Source: Gnetum montanum
Lineage: Eukaryota; Streptophyta; Gnetopsida; Gnetales; Gnetaceae
Assembly: GCA_015680685.1 (NCBI GenBank)
Contig: MNCI01033329.1
Span: 264,380 to 319,962 of the forward strand
DNA: 55,583 bases
Reading direction: 5' to 3'
The notes under the pieces were generated by a model. That model was not told where the DNA came from and searched no databases. It was given only the letters and a program-made list of their open reading frames with translations. This document shows, piece by piece, positions 34,880 to 47,690 of this stretch. Made by a program: the position numbers and the translations under genes. Position 1 is the first letter of the stretch, and every line of letters starts with the position of its first letter.

Positions 34880-36150
34880 TCTTGGCTCTCATGTTTGTAA
34901 ATCATGATGGCTCTAGAAGAAAAGCTTTTGTAAATGATGTAAGGTCCTTTCCACAATGTTTGGAACTTAGTTCATTAAGGTATGTGTGTGGAGTTCCAGT
35001 AGAAAACCTTAACTCACAATTGAGATTTGACTTTTCTGATTTTAAGGTCATGACACTTTTTGTTATAGGCCTTGTGCGACTTATTAGATGATAGGGCCAC
35101 CAATTGATTTTTTTCTAGTAGGTTGAGATTCAATAGTCTTTCTTTTTGTTCTAGACTCAATTCAAGGTCAAATTTGCAAGTTGTTGAAAGGGTATGGAGC
35201 TTGAATTGAATAAGAATTATTGGTAATTTTCCATACACAAGCTCATAGGAAGAGTAGCCTAAAGGAATTTTCCATGTTAAGCGGTAGGCCAAAAGGGAAT
35301 CGTTGAGTTTTTTGCTCCAGTCTTTCCTATATTTGCTAACAGTTCTTGTTAGAATCCTTGTGATTTCCTAATTGGTAACCTCAACTTGATCATTGACTTG
35401 GGGATAATATGGTGTTGTGAGTTTATCTTCAACCCCCAAGCATTGCATGAGTTTCTAAAAGGTAGTGCCTATAAAGTGAGTTTCATTATTAGAAATTAAT
35501 ACACGTGGCACACCAAACCTATTTGCAATATTTTGTTGTACAAATTGAGTAGCAATAGAATATGTATAGTGGATGACAACTATTTCTTTTTCCCATTTTG
35601 TACAATAGTCAATAGCAACTACAATGTATGCCTTTTCATGTGGCATGGGCATGATGGGACCCATGAAGTCAATTCCCCAAATGTCAAAGGATTCTGGTGG
35701 TTAAATCCATTATTGAGGTCTCTCCATTTGAGCTATCATTCCACAATCTCATTTGCATTAATCACAAGAGTAGATGTAATGGTGAGCATCCCTAAAGATT
35801 ATTGGCCAATAGTACCTTGCCATCATGATTTTAATGGCTATGCATCTTCTAACATACTATTCTCCACAAGGACCTTCATGAGCATCTTGGAGAATGTGTA
35901 GTCAATTGACATTAGGGACACACCAATGAACCATGCCATCATTGCATACCTTGTAGAGTTGTTCATTGATCTCCATGAAGTGTTTTACCTAGTGAAGAAA
36001 TTACCATTTCTTCTGATGGTCCAACCCCTATGGCATCTCTTGGGTGAGAAGATAGGTGAGAATTCCATCATACCATTTAAGCTCATTGGAAAATTGTTCA
36101 GTTATAGCCCTAGAAAAGAGAAGCTCGTTAGGAAACATATTAGATAGTGG
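34880..36150 (-). pseudogene. Ty3 integrase remnant (element B)
   Basis: Core and C-terminal parts are readable on minus: MGPIMPMPHEKAYIVVAIDYCTKW with the first catalytic Asp, NRFGVPRVLISNNETHFIG where the second Asp of the usual ISD is Asn, and the Athila-like AYRLTWKIPLGYSSYELVYGK at 35292. The zinc-finger section is near 35930-35720. Stops and shifts abound. Confidence 0.88.
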
Positions 36151-36500
36151 TCTTTCTTCCTATTTGGTGTCCCATCACAACTAAGACAAGTAATTAGCAA
36201 CCACATTCTCAGTGCCCTTATGATCTACCATCGTAAGTTTGAATTCTAGCAAGATCACTAGCCAACATATGACACAGGGGTCCACCATTAGCTTGTTCAT
36301 CAAGAAGTAGATGGAACTATGGTGTATGTGCACAAACACCTTGTTCCCAAGCACATAATGCATGAACTTCTCTAGAGGAAACACCACTACCATCAATTCT
36401 TTTTCTATAGTGGTGTAGTTTAGTTGTGCATCCACAATGCTTTGACTAGTGCAGTGAATGTAGTATGGATGTTTTTTGTCATCCATCTATGTAAGCACAG
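36151..36500 (-). pseudogene. Ty3 RNase H remnant (element B)
   Basis: The open stretch 36486-36181 reads DDKKHPYYIHCTSQS, NYTTIEKELMVVVF, LGNKVFVHIHHSS and GTENVVANYLS, the Ty3 RNase H pattern in order, 101 codons without a stop. The expected T-D-H around the third acidic residue reads I-H-H, so a catalytic acid seems lost. Confidence 0.88.
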
Positions 36501-37450
36501 CTCCCAAGGCATAGTTTGATGCATCCATCATGATGTGGAAGGATATGGACCAATTAGATGCTTGTAGAATTAGAGTTTCCACAGGTTTTTCTTTTAGCTA
36601 TTGGAATGCATTTTTAGATTCCATGGTCCAAACAAATGAATCATCTTTCTTTATTAGTTCCACCAATGGCTTTGCAATCTTAGAGAAATTCTCTATGAAT
36701 CACTGGTAGTAGCTAGTATGTCCAAGGAATGACTATACATCTTTGATAAGTTTTGGTTGGCAGGTTATTCCTTGAATGACCCTTATTTTCTTAGGGGCTA
36801 CCTCAATTCCTACTTGTAATATTTTGTGCCCTAATACAATGCCTTCTTGGACCATTAAGTAACTTTTTGTTGTTTTTAATACATTATTTTAGCACTTACT
36901 CAAGGGGGTCCAAGGCTTGCTCAAATGTAGCTCCATAAGTGGAGAAGTCATCCATGAAGACTTTCACATCACTTTCTATTTGCTATTGAAAAATGTTTAG
37001 AACTAGGCATTGGAATGTTGTAGGAGCATTGCATAGACAACATGGCATCTTACAAAATGCAAAAGTCCCATAAGGACTTGTGAATGTTGTCTTGGCCTAA
37101 TCCTTTAGTGTAATTTTAATTTGGTTATAGCCACTATAACCATCTAGAAAACTATAGTAGCAATGCCTAGATATTATGTCCAACGCCTGGTCAACAAATG
37201 GAAATGGAAAATGATCCTTAAATGTTGCCATATTCAGTAGCCGAAAATCGATGTAAACCCACCACTTGTCACATTTCTTTGGCACAATCATGAGTGAACT
37301 AACCCACTTACTATCTGCAATGAGATAAATGAATCCCACCTTGAGGAGTTGTTCGATTTTCTCTTTGACAATCTACTTTAGTTTGGGATTCAATCACCTC
37401 TATGGTTGTCTCTTTGACTTCATGGCTAGATTAGTGTAGATGTGATGCTG
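36501..37450 (-). pseudogene. Ty3 reverse transcriptase remnant (element B)
   Basis: The open stretch 37339-37097 contains SKWVSSLMIVPKK, YIDFRLLNMATFKDHFPFPFVD and LDGYSGYNQIKI. The catalytic box FMDDFSTYG is intact around 36960-36940. Elsewhere stops and frame changes interrupt it. Confidence 0.9.
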
Positions 37451-37599
37451 ACATATCCTAGGATCAATCCCTATGAGTTCAAGATGTGACCAAGAAAAAT
37501 TTGTTGACCATTTTTCAACCACATTCAACAACATCATTTTTTGCTCTAGAGCAAGATTTGCATTAATTATGATCAGCTTCCCATTTTTAAAAACACATA

Positions 37600-38430
37600 T
37601 TTCATTCTAGATAATAGCATTTTTATTTCAAGGGGCTCTTAAAAGTTTTTAGGAATTTCCAACTCTTCCCAATAAGTATCATCATTTGCATCATTAGATA
37701 TTTGGTGATGAACTTTTCTCTAGTTCATCCATGCCTATGACATATGCACATATCAGGCTCCTTAGTTGGTTCCATGTAAAGTGTGTTACTCTCAAAATCA
37801 GCAGTCAACCATTGGCTACCCCCTTATTTTATGGCTATTATGTATAGGCACCTTTGAATTTCTGCTTCTAGTGCACACTTCTTGCATGTAGAGATAGATG
37901 CTTGTTTCATGGCCTAAAGTTTCTACACACAATTATACCTTGTATTACTATACGCAATGCATGAAACATGCTTCTTCTCAATATTTTTTAATGCATTTTC
38001 TTTGGATATTTCTAAGGAAAGGTCTCTAATGCTCATAATTGCATCAATGGTGCTAAGCCATGCCCTTCCCATGATGATTGACAAATCCCCTTTGCAGTTC
38101 TCCACTTTGATCATTAGGAAATTTGTAGGATAAGACCACCTATAGACAATGGTCACAATATCTTCTACCAATCCCAATGGAATAGTGATGCACTGGTTTG
38201 CTAATTCTAATATGATATTGCTCTTTTTTTAAGGAGGCAAGTTCCATATAGTATACATCTCATGAGAGATTAGGTTAACACTGGAACCTAAGTTAATAAG
38301 AGCTTTTCATGGTTCATTCCTAGTGAACTGCAAATAAATTATAGGGCTTCCAAGATTGGCTAATTTCTTGATAAGGTTTCCAACATGCATCCAATCAAAT
38401 ATGGTATGAGTAAGCATAACAATATAGATC
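37600..38430 (-). pseudogene. Ty3 aspartic protease remnant (element B)
   Basis: The protease matures Gag and Pol. On minus the active-site motif reads ALINLGSSVNLISHEM; the expected DLG/DTG is NLG, so the catalytic Asp is lost (aac, plus positions 38292-38294). Downstream, SIIMGRAWLSTIDAIMSI (about 38075-38025) matches the GRPFL-type second motif of Athila proteases. The segment is absent from A. Confidence 0.82.
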
Positions 38431-40956
38431 CTAGGTTATGTTTGGTTTGAAGGGGACTCAAAGGTATTTGAGATAGAGGAAGACAAAAGAACAAGGTTTT
38501 CAATCATAGGCATATTTGAGGGATTAGGTGGACTACATGGTAAAAAGAATGGTATTTTCTTTGATCAAGTATCTGAACCACTCTATTGATTAACCAATTG
38601 TAGGTTAATGACCCTAGTAGTGTTGCATTATTACGATTGAGCTGCTAGTTCACCCTACATAGGTGGAGTAGGTGGTAGCTATGCAGTTGGAGGAGGAACA
38701 TGTGTAGGACAAGAGGGGGATAAGGAGAACAGGTGGCATCTCTTCTTTGATGTGGAGAATGAGTTTGATAATAATTAGAAGGATTATAGTGAGATTGCAA
38801 AGGAGAAACATGATTGGAGGAGTCATGTGAAGACAAGGGTTGCTAAATGTAATACCCATATGGATCAAGTTGTCTACAAGGGTACTACTACCTTGGTGGT
38901 GCTAGAATCCATGATTGTGATTACCACCACTATTGATATTTCTCATCTAGTTGTAGTGGAGTTCCACTTGGATAATATGGTTTTTGCTAGTAGAACTACC
39001 TAGAATTACCTTGTGGATAAGATAATCATTTGAATTTTCTTTTGTGTTAGCCATGGATTCAAAGCATACACCCCAAACTCCTATAAGTGTGACACTATGG
39101 GGTAACATCTCCTAGGATGTTCATATTGGTAGATGTCACACCCACCATCATTATTTGATTCACCTCCTACAACTTCTTCTATTACAACAATCCTACCCTT
39201 ATCTCTTTGATAGGCACATTCAACTTCGTTGCACCTCTTGCACTCACGATCACTACCTTGTTCATTGGACTCTTCAGCAATTTTTAGGATAGCTTGAAAT
39301 CTGCTATCCATAGAGTCCCATAACTGATCAACCTTGATCGTAATTTTAGATTGAAATTTTTGGAGTGGCAAGGTTTTCCTATTCACCACCTCATCAAGTG
39401 TGGATTTTTCTTCATTGTCATAGGATCGAACCTCCCTCTTGCAAATGGAAGGATCACGATTGTACTCTTCAACACTTTCTCTTTTTCTTAATTTGTCTTT
39501 CTCTTTCACTACTTGCTATAGTATTTATTTTTGATGGGCACTTAATTCTGACAATTTCCCTTGGGCATAGATACTAAGGGTTCTTCTTATTTATAATGGA
39601 AGCCCATCTACAATGTGGCAAAGTTGATCCAATTAAGAGTAACCATGGCCAAGACATTTGTGCGTTAAGGAATAGTATCGACTAATTGTGGCATCCAAGG
39701 GTTCATGTGTTCCTTATTTTCATCCTTGGATTTGCCTTCTCAAGTTGGACACTTTGGAGTAGATTTGATATTTTTCATTGAATAATTCAAGCATGGTATG
39801 CCATCATTTGATAGATTCCAATTCTAAGGATCGATACTAGTTTTCTTCTTCTTTAATGAGTGTCCATGGGAACAACTTAAGTTTTTGTCACTCATTCTCT
39901 ATGTTTTGAAAGGCACATGCATCTTGAAAATATTAGAGATTTTTCTATACATCAAAGTTATATCCCCCTTCAAATATAGGTATATTGTTCATGTTTAGCA
40001 TTTTGATCCAACTATCCTTGACATGCCTTGTTGGAATTCATACTACCTTTGTGATATTAAGCATACTTTGAGTAGTAAGCAAAGGCTTATCAAGGCCTTG
40101 ATCATGGTGCCTATGATGCCCTCTACTACCCCTTCATTCATGACGATGTGCCTCTCTTAAATGTCCACACCCTTGTTCTTACCTTTCTTGATTGTCATTT
40201 CAGGCATTCCAGTCCCATCGATCATTTTTGTCACCTCCATCATAGTCTCATCTCCTACGGTTGCAATCATAGCTAGAAGAAGAAGATGATGATTTTCACA
40301 AAGGTGAAGAGGAAGGAGGACTAACATCATCATAGTGCCTGCTACCACCTCTTCAGTTATTGTGATCATGTTCATGATCTTGTTTCTTATCTGCATTCTT
40401 TCCTTGACTTGCCTATTTTGATCCTTCTTTGTCATTGGTTATATTCTTACCAAAATTAGGATTACGAATCATGGACTACAAGTTCTTGTTTTGGCCTCCA
40501 TCACCGAAGTCAAAGAGAAGAATTTCACTAAATGGAAAACCCCCCAAAGAAGGTTTTCCCACCATCATTTTGATATAATAGGAATGTGGAATCATTAAAT
40601 CCTTTTCCCTTTGCAAATTCATGGTGTTACTCTAACTGGTGATCTTGGAGACATTATGCCTTAGTGGGACAATAATCCCTAGCATCACTATCTTGCACAA
40701 CATACTCAACATGATGTTTTGGAAAATCTAGATGGATAAGTGCTTGGTAAAGCATTGTAGGAACATATCAATCAAGTGGCAACACAATGTTACTCTCCAT
40801 GTCACACCACTGCAGCTGTTCATCCTAATGTAGGATGAATGTGAAATTGGGTATATACTCATTAGGATGAGCATATACCATTCAATATTGTTAAGGCATC
40901 AATTGATGAGCTCCATAAAACTTGGGTAGAGAAGCACTCCTATGAGAAGAAGACAT
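38431..40956 (-). pseudogene. gag and gag-protease linker remnant (element B)
   Basis: The start codon is at 40956-40954 (MSSSHRSAS), about 140 bases after the primer site, as in D. In order: an N-terminal region (to about 40480), a low-complexity charged stretch (40435-40157), the gag core (about 40080-39600), an open Lys/Glu-rich segment 39509-39081 with Cys residues (CKRCNEVEC, CDIYQYEHPRRC) in zinc-knuckle position but with irregular spacing, and a Ser/His/Tyr/Pro-rich linker (38868-38645). Confidence 0.78.
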
Positions 40957-41097
40957 TTTCAATTAGATGATAAAAATGTAGTGTGCTTTTAAATTTTGTT
41001 GTAGTAATTGTAAAATATGATATAACTCTTAGGTTCATTCTAACGATTTCGAATTATTTCCACTAAATCCTAGATAGTACATGAAACAACAAAAGAG

Positions 41098-41115
41098 TCC
41101 TCAATAATGGTGTCA
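41098..41115 (-). other. Primer binding site of B
   Basis: Minus TGACACCATTATTGAGGA equals D's TGGCGCCATTGCCAGGGA apart mainly from G-to-A and C-to-T changes, one base inside the 5' LTR. Confidence 0.8.
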
Positions 41116-41116
41116 A

Positions 41117-41888
41117 TTATGAGTAGCAAGGTATCCCTATGCCTAACCATATGAATCACTAATGTGTTTACATGTGATCTAGTCAAATTTTGTGGACTAT
41201 AGTTCCCTAGTGCACTAGTTCCTCTAGGAAGTGAAATGGGCATTGAGAACATTCATTGTCTATGCAACTACACTTGTGAGGCTCAAGGGTATGGTTTAAC
41301 TATAATTGAGGTACCCAATTTTTCTCACTTTATGTTTTATAAGTTTAATCACCTACAACAATAATGGAAGGTAGAGTAATTTAAGATCTAATTTATCTAC
41401 TACCTAGCTAGCCTAACACAAGTACCCATCCCACTTTCCTAGACACATCTTGAACACATATAATGCTACTAGATTACCAAATGTTAAGTGTTTTTGGATT
41501 ACTAGGCACCATATGTATGCTTGAAGTGGTTGTTCTTGTGTTCATTAATAACTAGAAATTAATTATTTAATTTAAATGCATTAAAGTAAAGCGCATAAAA
41601 GTAAAATTCATTAAAGAAACATTAATATATTCTCAACGTTGCAAGGATTTTCAAAAGAGTTTATTTTTATTCTCGTCACACTACTACGCTTAGGTACGCT
41701 AGTGTTTGAACAAAGATCCATACACTCTTAGACTCCTACTGTGGGCACTCAAAAAATATTTAACTTTGGAGAAAACAAACTACAAGAGCTTTGCTACTTT
41801 AACTAAAAAAATATATGAAAAAATCTCTTGTAGAAGTCAGGGGATATAGCACTTGGGCTCAGAGAAAATGAAGAAATGTGCTTCATTA
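41117..41888 (-). repeat. 5' LTR of element B
   Basis: Direct-repeat partner of 32007-32805. The ends are decayed (plus ttatgag...cttcatta). It has a shorter U3 than its partner, lacking the TATA-proximal block near 41840. Confidence 0.9.
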
Positions 41889-43861
41889 CTAATCTCTTCA
41901 ATTCCATGTATGCTCTAGCCAATTTCTCCAACTGTTGATGGATGAAGTATATTAATTATTATTTGTGTGCATCAAAATTTTGTAGGCAATGATTTTCTAT
42001 GATCAATTAGACATTCTTCTAGCAAGTCTTATCTAAGACCTTCTAAATCTTATGCTATGTGACCTCTAACAAGGATTGATGGAACACCGATGTCTCCATT
42101 ACACCCTCAACCCCTTTGAGTTTTTTATGAAGCTATTCCATAACTTTGTCTCTTGTTAATGCTAGGTTAAGAAATCTAGGTTTGGTAATATGGGCTCTTA
42201 ATTCAACAACTTTAGTAGCCAAGCTATTTCGAGTTTCCCCTCCAAAATGATATTCTTTCTCCTTGCCTCAAGTAACTTTGACTAGGTTGTAGTGATGTTG
42301 TCTAGAAGGTTAGAGACATTCAGAAGTAGTTACTTGGTTCATACCAGTTGGTCTAGTAGTTCTTCATGTTGTGCTACATTTATTATATCACTTGTGGTTC
42401 TTGTGGACATCTTCATGTCCTTAAGTATAGTTACATTTGCTGCAAATGCCACAGGTCCATTGAGTATTTCGATAATCTAATCAGTGACCACTTCTATTGT
42501 TGTCTCCTGTCCTTGGTGCTACATCACCAAAACTATTGCCCCCTCACCCTTCTCCAAGTACACTGAGAAAGTCATAGCATTTCTATAGATTTTTAGGAGT
42601 GATTTTTATTCTGTAAGAGATACTATAACCTCTCTAGTACCTGAATTCAACCTTGTGGGTAGCTATCTCCTTTGGGTAGAGAAAATGGATCTACCTCCTC
42701 CCATCAAACTAATTGTTCAAGCCACCTCATTAAGGTGACTCATTACTAGTCTATAGATAGATAGGTCCCTGTCACTTGTGCTTGTTTGTTGCTCTTGTTC
42801 ACTCAAGAGCCATTCTCTGTATTCTTGTAACCATTGGGTAGTCATAGTGATGTCTAGCATAGTTTTTTGAGTGGAAGGTTGAGGTGGTGGTTGTTTCTCC
42901 TCTTCTTGAATGGTGGTTGTAGGCATCTTATCTTTTATCATTTCTACTAAATTGGTAGCTAAAATAGTTCTAACACTATCATTGGTGTAATGGACTATCC
43001 CTCCCCTTGACAAATTTTTTTGATGAGGCATGGGAATAAAAATATCTTCCTTCCATGTTCATTTTCTTTAAATCACTTCTCCATCTCTAGATAGATTAGC
43101 TATAGAAGGTTGACTAAGAATCTCCCACTTAGAGTGGTGCATACTCAGGCAAAGAAGGTGATGATTTTACTTAGCCTCACCATGGGATTGAGGTGGAAGG
43201 CCACAATCTTGTAATGAATCCTCTCTACCTATGTAAGTATGCTAAACTCCTTGCAATCAATGCCATAGCATTGTTACATCCATTCTTTATTGATACTAGG
43301 ATCTACCTACATTGGAATCTTAGTAAGGTTCACTCCCATTTTTGGCAACCCAAGCATTATAACAATGGCCTGCACCAAGTAGGACACTGAGATGTCCTTG
43401 ATTTTCACTGTTGATCTAGGCTTCATGTTATTTCAAAATAGGAATGTCTCTCCCATGTACCACTCCTCAGGAAAAAGTGAGGATTGGTGATATGGGAGAG
43501 GCCTTTAGCTAGCTCTACACTTCTCTTAGTGCATGTTCTAGGAAAGGGCTAAAGTTTAACTCTTGGAGCACCAATTTTTGGACCTTCCTTGATTTGATCT
43601 ATTTTAAGCAAGCCTCTATCAAGGTCACCTCAAGATTTGCTAGTTGTGCTAGTGCCTCATCCTAATGGGAGGATTTTGTTGCTACTACTAGTTTTGGAAT
43701 CTATCAAATAGATTCCACTTCAATCTTTTGCCTAAGATGACTTGTGGCGTGGGTTGCAAGTGGTTCTTCCTAGGGCTATTTTTGGTCCCTTCTCATTTTA
43801 TACCATTTCTCCCTTGGTTGGGATGGTCCTACTTCCTATGTGTGCTTTTCTTTTGATGCCA
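41889..43861 (-). pseudogene. Accessory reading frame of C, N-terminal and middle part
   Basis: It starts at ATG 43861 (MASKEKHTQ-like start, first stop TAG in place of Gln). After some 200 codons a section reads WMQQCYGIDCKEFSIL-like, then VERIHYKIVAFHLNPMVRLS, GRFLVNLLQLIYLEMEK and IFLFPCLIKKICQGE (with TAG/TAA taken as Gln). The lpfPsLI-lc pattern recalls the 'putative plant transposon protein' family; this is from memory and unverified. A frame step leads to 43031-42717, open for 104 codons (MPHQKNLSRGGIVHY, EEEKQPPPQPSTQK). A further long helical part continues to the B insertion. With 32006-31103 it totals about 950 codons. Confidence 0.6.
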
Positions 43862-45880
43862 TCAACGATCACAACACATCCATGTACTAGAAGATGTAAT
43901 GTGTAACTTTAAAGTTTCAAATACCTTCTCTTATTAGTTGGTTATACTATGGCTAAGGTTGGACCATGGTAGATTGATTATTTTATTATTATTTTGCTAA
44001 TTATTTATTGTAAATGTCACGAGAGCTTATTGGAAAGGTTTAAATCTTCTAATTTAGTGTTTAATAGTTAATTTTTTAGTTAAACCTTTGTGGGAGTTAA
44101 AAAATCATGAAATTTTTTTGTCAAAAATGGCACATTTGTGGTCCCCATGATGAAGAGCTTACCTCTAGTAGCTACAAGGTTGAAGAATAGAGTGATTTAG
44201 ATAAACCATTTGTATGTTATGGGCTCTAAAAAGTTCTAGGCTCTGAAAATTTGAAAAACTCCCTTAACATTTGTGAGAAAATGTAAAATTTTCAAAGTGG
44301 GGTCACGTATATATATATACTATTTTTTCCTTACATTGATAGGGCCTCATATATAGGGACTCGTACATGGATCTGCTCCATCGATTGGGTCCCATAGGCA
44401 AAAATTTGAAATTTGAATATCTTGAGAAATATAATGAATTTTTAAATGAAATTGGGATCTATGAAATTCTAGAAAAGCCAAGAATATGATAAAATCATTA
44501 AAAAGAATCTTTAAAATCCTAAACATTAAAAAATTTGAAAAATAATGTGTTTAATAACCAAAATATGTAAAGGAACACATGGGATGATGCAAAAGATGGA
44601 TGTATGAAGGATTTTGTTTGCTAGAATGTCTAAGGATAAGGTGCTTAATGAACCCAACCAAGAGATATACAAATGGGTCCTCCCCATAGTAGGCACATGC
44701 CTTGTTTGCCCTTACATAACCTTAACATAAGGAGTCCATGGGCCCCATAGGTAACTAACAATTGATGGAAGTTAAGGACCAAAACCTTAAAGATTCTACC
44801 TAAGAATTCAAATATGTTAGACCAAGACATGGGGTTAAGAACATGGACACTAGTAGTGAGATAGATTATGGTTAGCATAGATGGATGATGGAGAAGGTGG
44901 AATGGAATTCCAAATTAAGGTCATAAGAAGTACCTTGTGAAGTTTGTGTTTAAAATAACCTAAGAAGATCCATCCTTAGTCCTAACCAAAACCAACCCCC
45001 TTTAGTAACTTTGCATCGCCACTCTAATACCAATCCACCCCCTTGAGACATAAGAGTACTCCAACAAAAAAACCACCATTCCATAAAGAGAAGAAAAAAG
45101 AAGTAGGAAGTGAGAGAGGGGCTTAGAGGAGACCTTCAAGCATGGGTAACATGTCTTTCTAGTTCCATAACCAATGCTTGTAGCCTATTTATTTGTCTAC
45201 AGGATGTGCTTTGAATTCCCATCATATTTTGTTTGTTTGTTTGTTTTTGTTTTTGGATGGAAACAACACCATGCAAAGATTTTATTGGTCAAAATGAATG
45301 GTAAGAAGCTCATGAAAACAATCAACCACTCAAGTAAGTAGAATAGTACAAAGAGTATTGAGTCCCCTTGAAGTCACACCTTGTGCACACCTTTAAATCT
45401 TTCTCAATTCTAGAAAATACCAAGGTCATAAATTTATTAAAATTTTACTTAATGAAAAGGGATCTCAAGATCTCAAAACAAGGAAAACCATAGAGTTTTT
45501 GGATGGGTGGATGTCATGGACTCTATGCCTATTCCATGAAAAAGGAACCATGACTAAGCCATCAGTACAAAAATTCAAAAATAGAAACCAAACATTAGCA
45601 AATAAAACATAAAGCATAAACCACCATTAGTAACAGCTACAACGCCATTATGTCCTTGGTAATATAGTACTTTTATTAGAAAAATTTTGAAAATCACACT
45701 CAACAAAACAAAGTATAATATATTAGAAAGTGTAAAATATCCAATAAAGATTCAAATGTACTAACAATGTTGTAAAAATTAAAAAAAGTTTAAAAATCAA
45801 AAAAGTGTAAAACAAATAAATTTCAAAATAAAAAATGTGGAAAACAAAAAATTAGAAAAATTGAGAAGCCATATAGATGA
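43862..45880 (-). other. Noncoding region of C between integrase and the accessory frame
   Basis: 44600-45870 matches B 33420-34870, so it is element sequence. 43862-44560 has no B counterpart and includes a (ta)n run at about 44309-44323. No coding frame was recognised. Confidence 0.65.
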
Positions 45881-47340
45881 TTAGCACAGATTTCATCTCC
45901 CCCATGATTAATTTGGAAGGAGGAGATCTGAAAAATTGGGTGTGGTTGTCCATTCATTGAGGTATTTGTTGCACTGGCTTGCTTGGGCTCATGAAAAGTC
46001 TTTACTTGTTGGATGTTGACCAATTGCTTTTTACTTGGACTCTTGGGTTTGTATATGGTCATGGCCCCAAAAGAAAAGGTTTACAATGTTTGAAATTTAG
46101 TTTTCTAAGGTACATGTGTGGGATTCCAATAGAGAACCTTATCTCCTAGTTTAAATTTCACTTTTTGTATTCTTAGGTCATGTTATTGTTTGTTAAATTC
46201 CTTGTGCACTTTATTTAAAGATAGGACCACTAATCAATTTTCATCTAGCATGTTGAGATTGATCAATCTGTCTTTTTAGGCTAAACTTAGGTCAAGATTC
46301 AGGTCATAGGCTAATGAGAGTGTATGAAGCTCAGATTGAATCAAAAGCATTGGAAATTTTCCATACACTAACTCATAGAGAGAGTAGCCAATAGGGAGTT
46401 TTCATGTTGAGTGGTAGGCCCAAAGGACATCATTGAGTTTTGTGCCCTAATCTCTTCTATATTTGCTTATATTCCTTATTAGGATCTTTGTAATCTACCT
46501 GTTGGTAACTTTTTCTTGACCATTGGCTTGGGGGTGATAGGGTGTTATTAATTTATGTTCAACACCCAAGTGTTGCATATGTTTTCTAAAAATGGCACTT
46601 GTAAAATGGATTCAATTGTCAAAAATTTGCACATGTGACACCCCAAACTTATTTACAACATGTTGTTATACAAATCTAGCAGTAGTGAATGATGTATAAT
46701 CAGTGATGGCTACTACTTCTACCAATTTGGTGCAATAGTCAATTGCTATGATGATGTATGCATTTTCATTGGACATGGATGTGATAGGACCCATGAAGTC
46801 TATGCCCCATATATCAAAGGGCTCTAATGGTTGAATCCATAGTTGAGGATCCTCCATTCGAGCAATCATCCCACCATCTCTTTGATAGCATTCACAAGAT
46901 TAAACAAACTATTGGGCATCCTTGAAGATTATCAGCCAATAGTATCTTGCCATTAGGATTTTTATTACCATGCATCTCCCTACAAAGTGGCCTCTGCAAG
47001 GACCTTCATGAACATCTTGGAGAATGTGCAATTGGTTTGTATTAGGAACATACCAATGAACCAAGCCATCAACTCATACCTTATAAAGGTGTTCGTTGAT
47101 TTCCATGAAGTACTTTGCTGGATAAAGAAATTGTTGATTCTTTCTAAAGTCTAGATCTTGTCGCATCTCTTGAGTGAGAAGGTAAGTGAGGATGCCATCA
47201 TACCATTTTGGTTTAGTAGGCCCATAGTCATTTATTGCTTCTATAAAGAGGAGTTCATTTCGAAATCGATCATAGAGTGGACTCTCCTCCTCTTTATTAT
47301 CCCATCTTAGCCGAGAGAGAAGGTTGATCATGTTCTTAAT
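45881..47340 (-). pseudogene. Ty3 integrase remnant (element C)
   Basis: On minus, 47331-47074 reads RLRWDNKEEESPLYDRF, QDLDFRKNQQFLYPAKYF and EINEHLYKV, the stretch before the zinc finger. 46869-46666 reads MEDPQLWIQPLEPFDIWG, IDFMGPITSMSNENAYIIIAID with the first catalytic Asp, then YCTKLVEVVAITDY. The C-terminal end is near 46300-45900. Broken by stops. Confidence 0.88.
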
Positions 47341-47690
47341 CTATTTCCAATCTATCATTGTGAGATTGAATTCCTACAAGATCATGAGCCAGCATATGAT
47401 ATGAGGGCTCACCATTGGCTTATTCATTAGGAAGCGTATGACACTATGATCTATGTGCACAAATACTTTGTAGCCAAACACATAGTGCCTGAACTTTTTG
47501 AGAGAGTACACCACTACCATCATTTCTTTCTCAATTGTGGTGTAATTCAATTATGCACCCACAATTCTTCAGCTCACGTAGTGGATGTAATATGGATGCT
47601 TCTTATCATCTAGCTATGTAATCAATACACCCAAAGCATAATTAGATGCATTCATCATTATATGAGATGGAATAGACTAGTCTTGTGCCT
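47341..47690 (-). pseudogene. Ty3 RNase H remnant (element C)
   Basis: Aligns with B 36151-36500 in order and spacing: plus-strand blocks such as cttatcatctagctatgt and tgtggtgtaattcaattatgc are shared. More broken than in B. Confidence 0.75.

Larger units (their letters stand above)
32007..41888 (-). mobile_element. Ty3/Athila-like element B, complete, nested in C
   Basis: LTRs lie at 32007-32805 and 41117-41888. Flanks are ccaat (32002-32006) and ctaat (41889-41893), a 5-bp target duplication with one C/T transition. On minus the interior is primer site, gag, protease, RT, RNase H, integrase and a noncoding 3' region. The C sequences on either side continue each other, which confirms nesting. 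B has no counterpart of the C accessory frame. It is about 9.9 kb. Confidence 0.92.
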
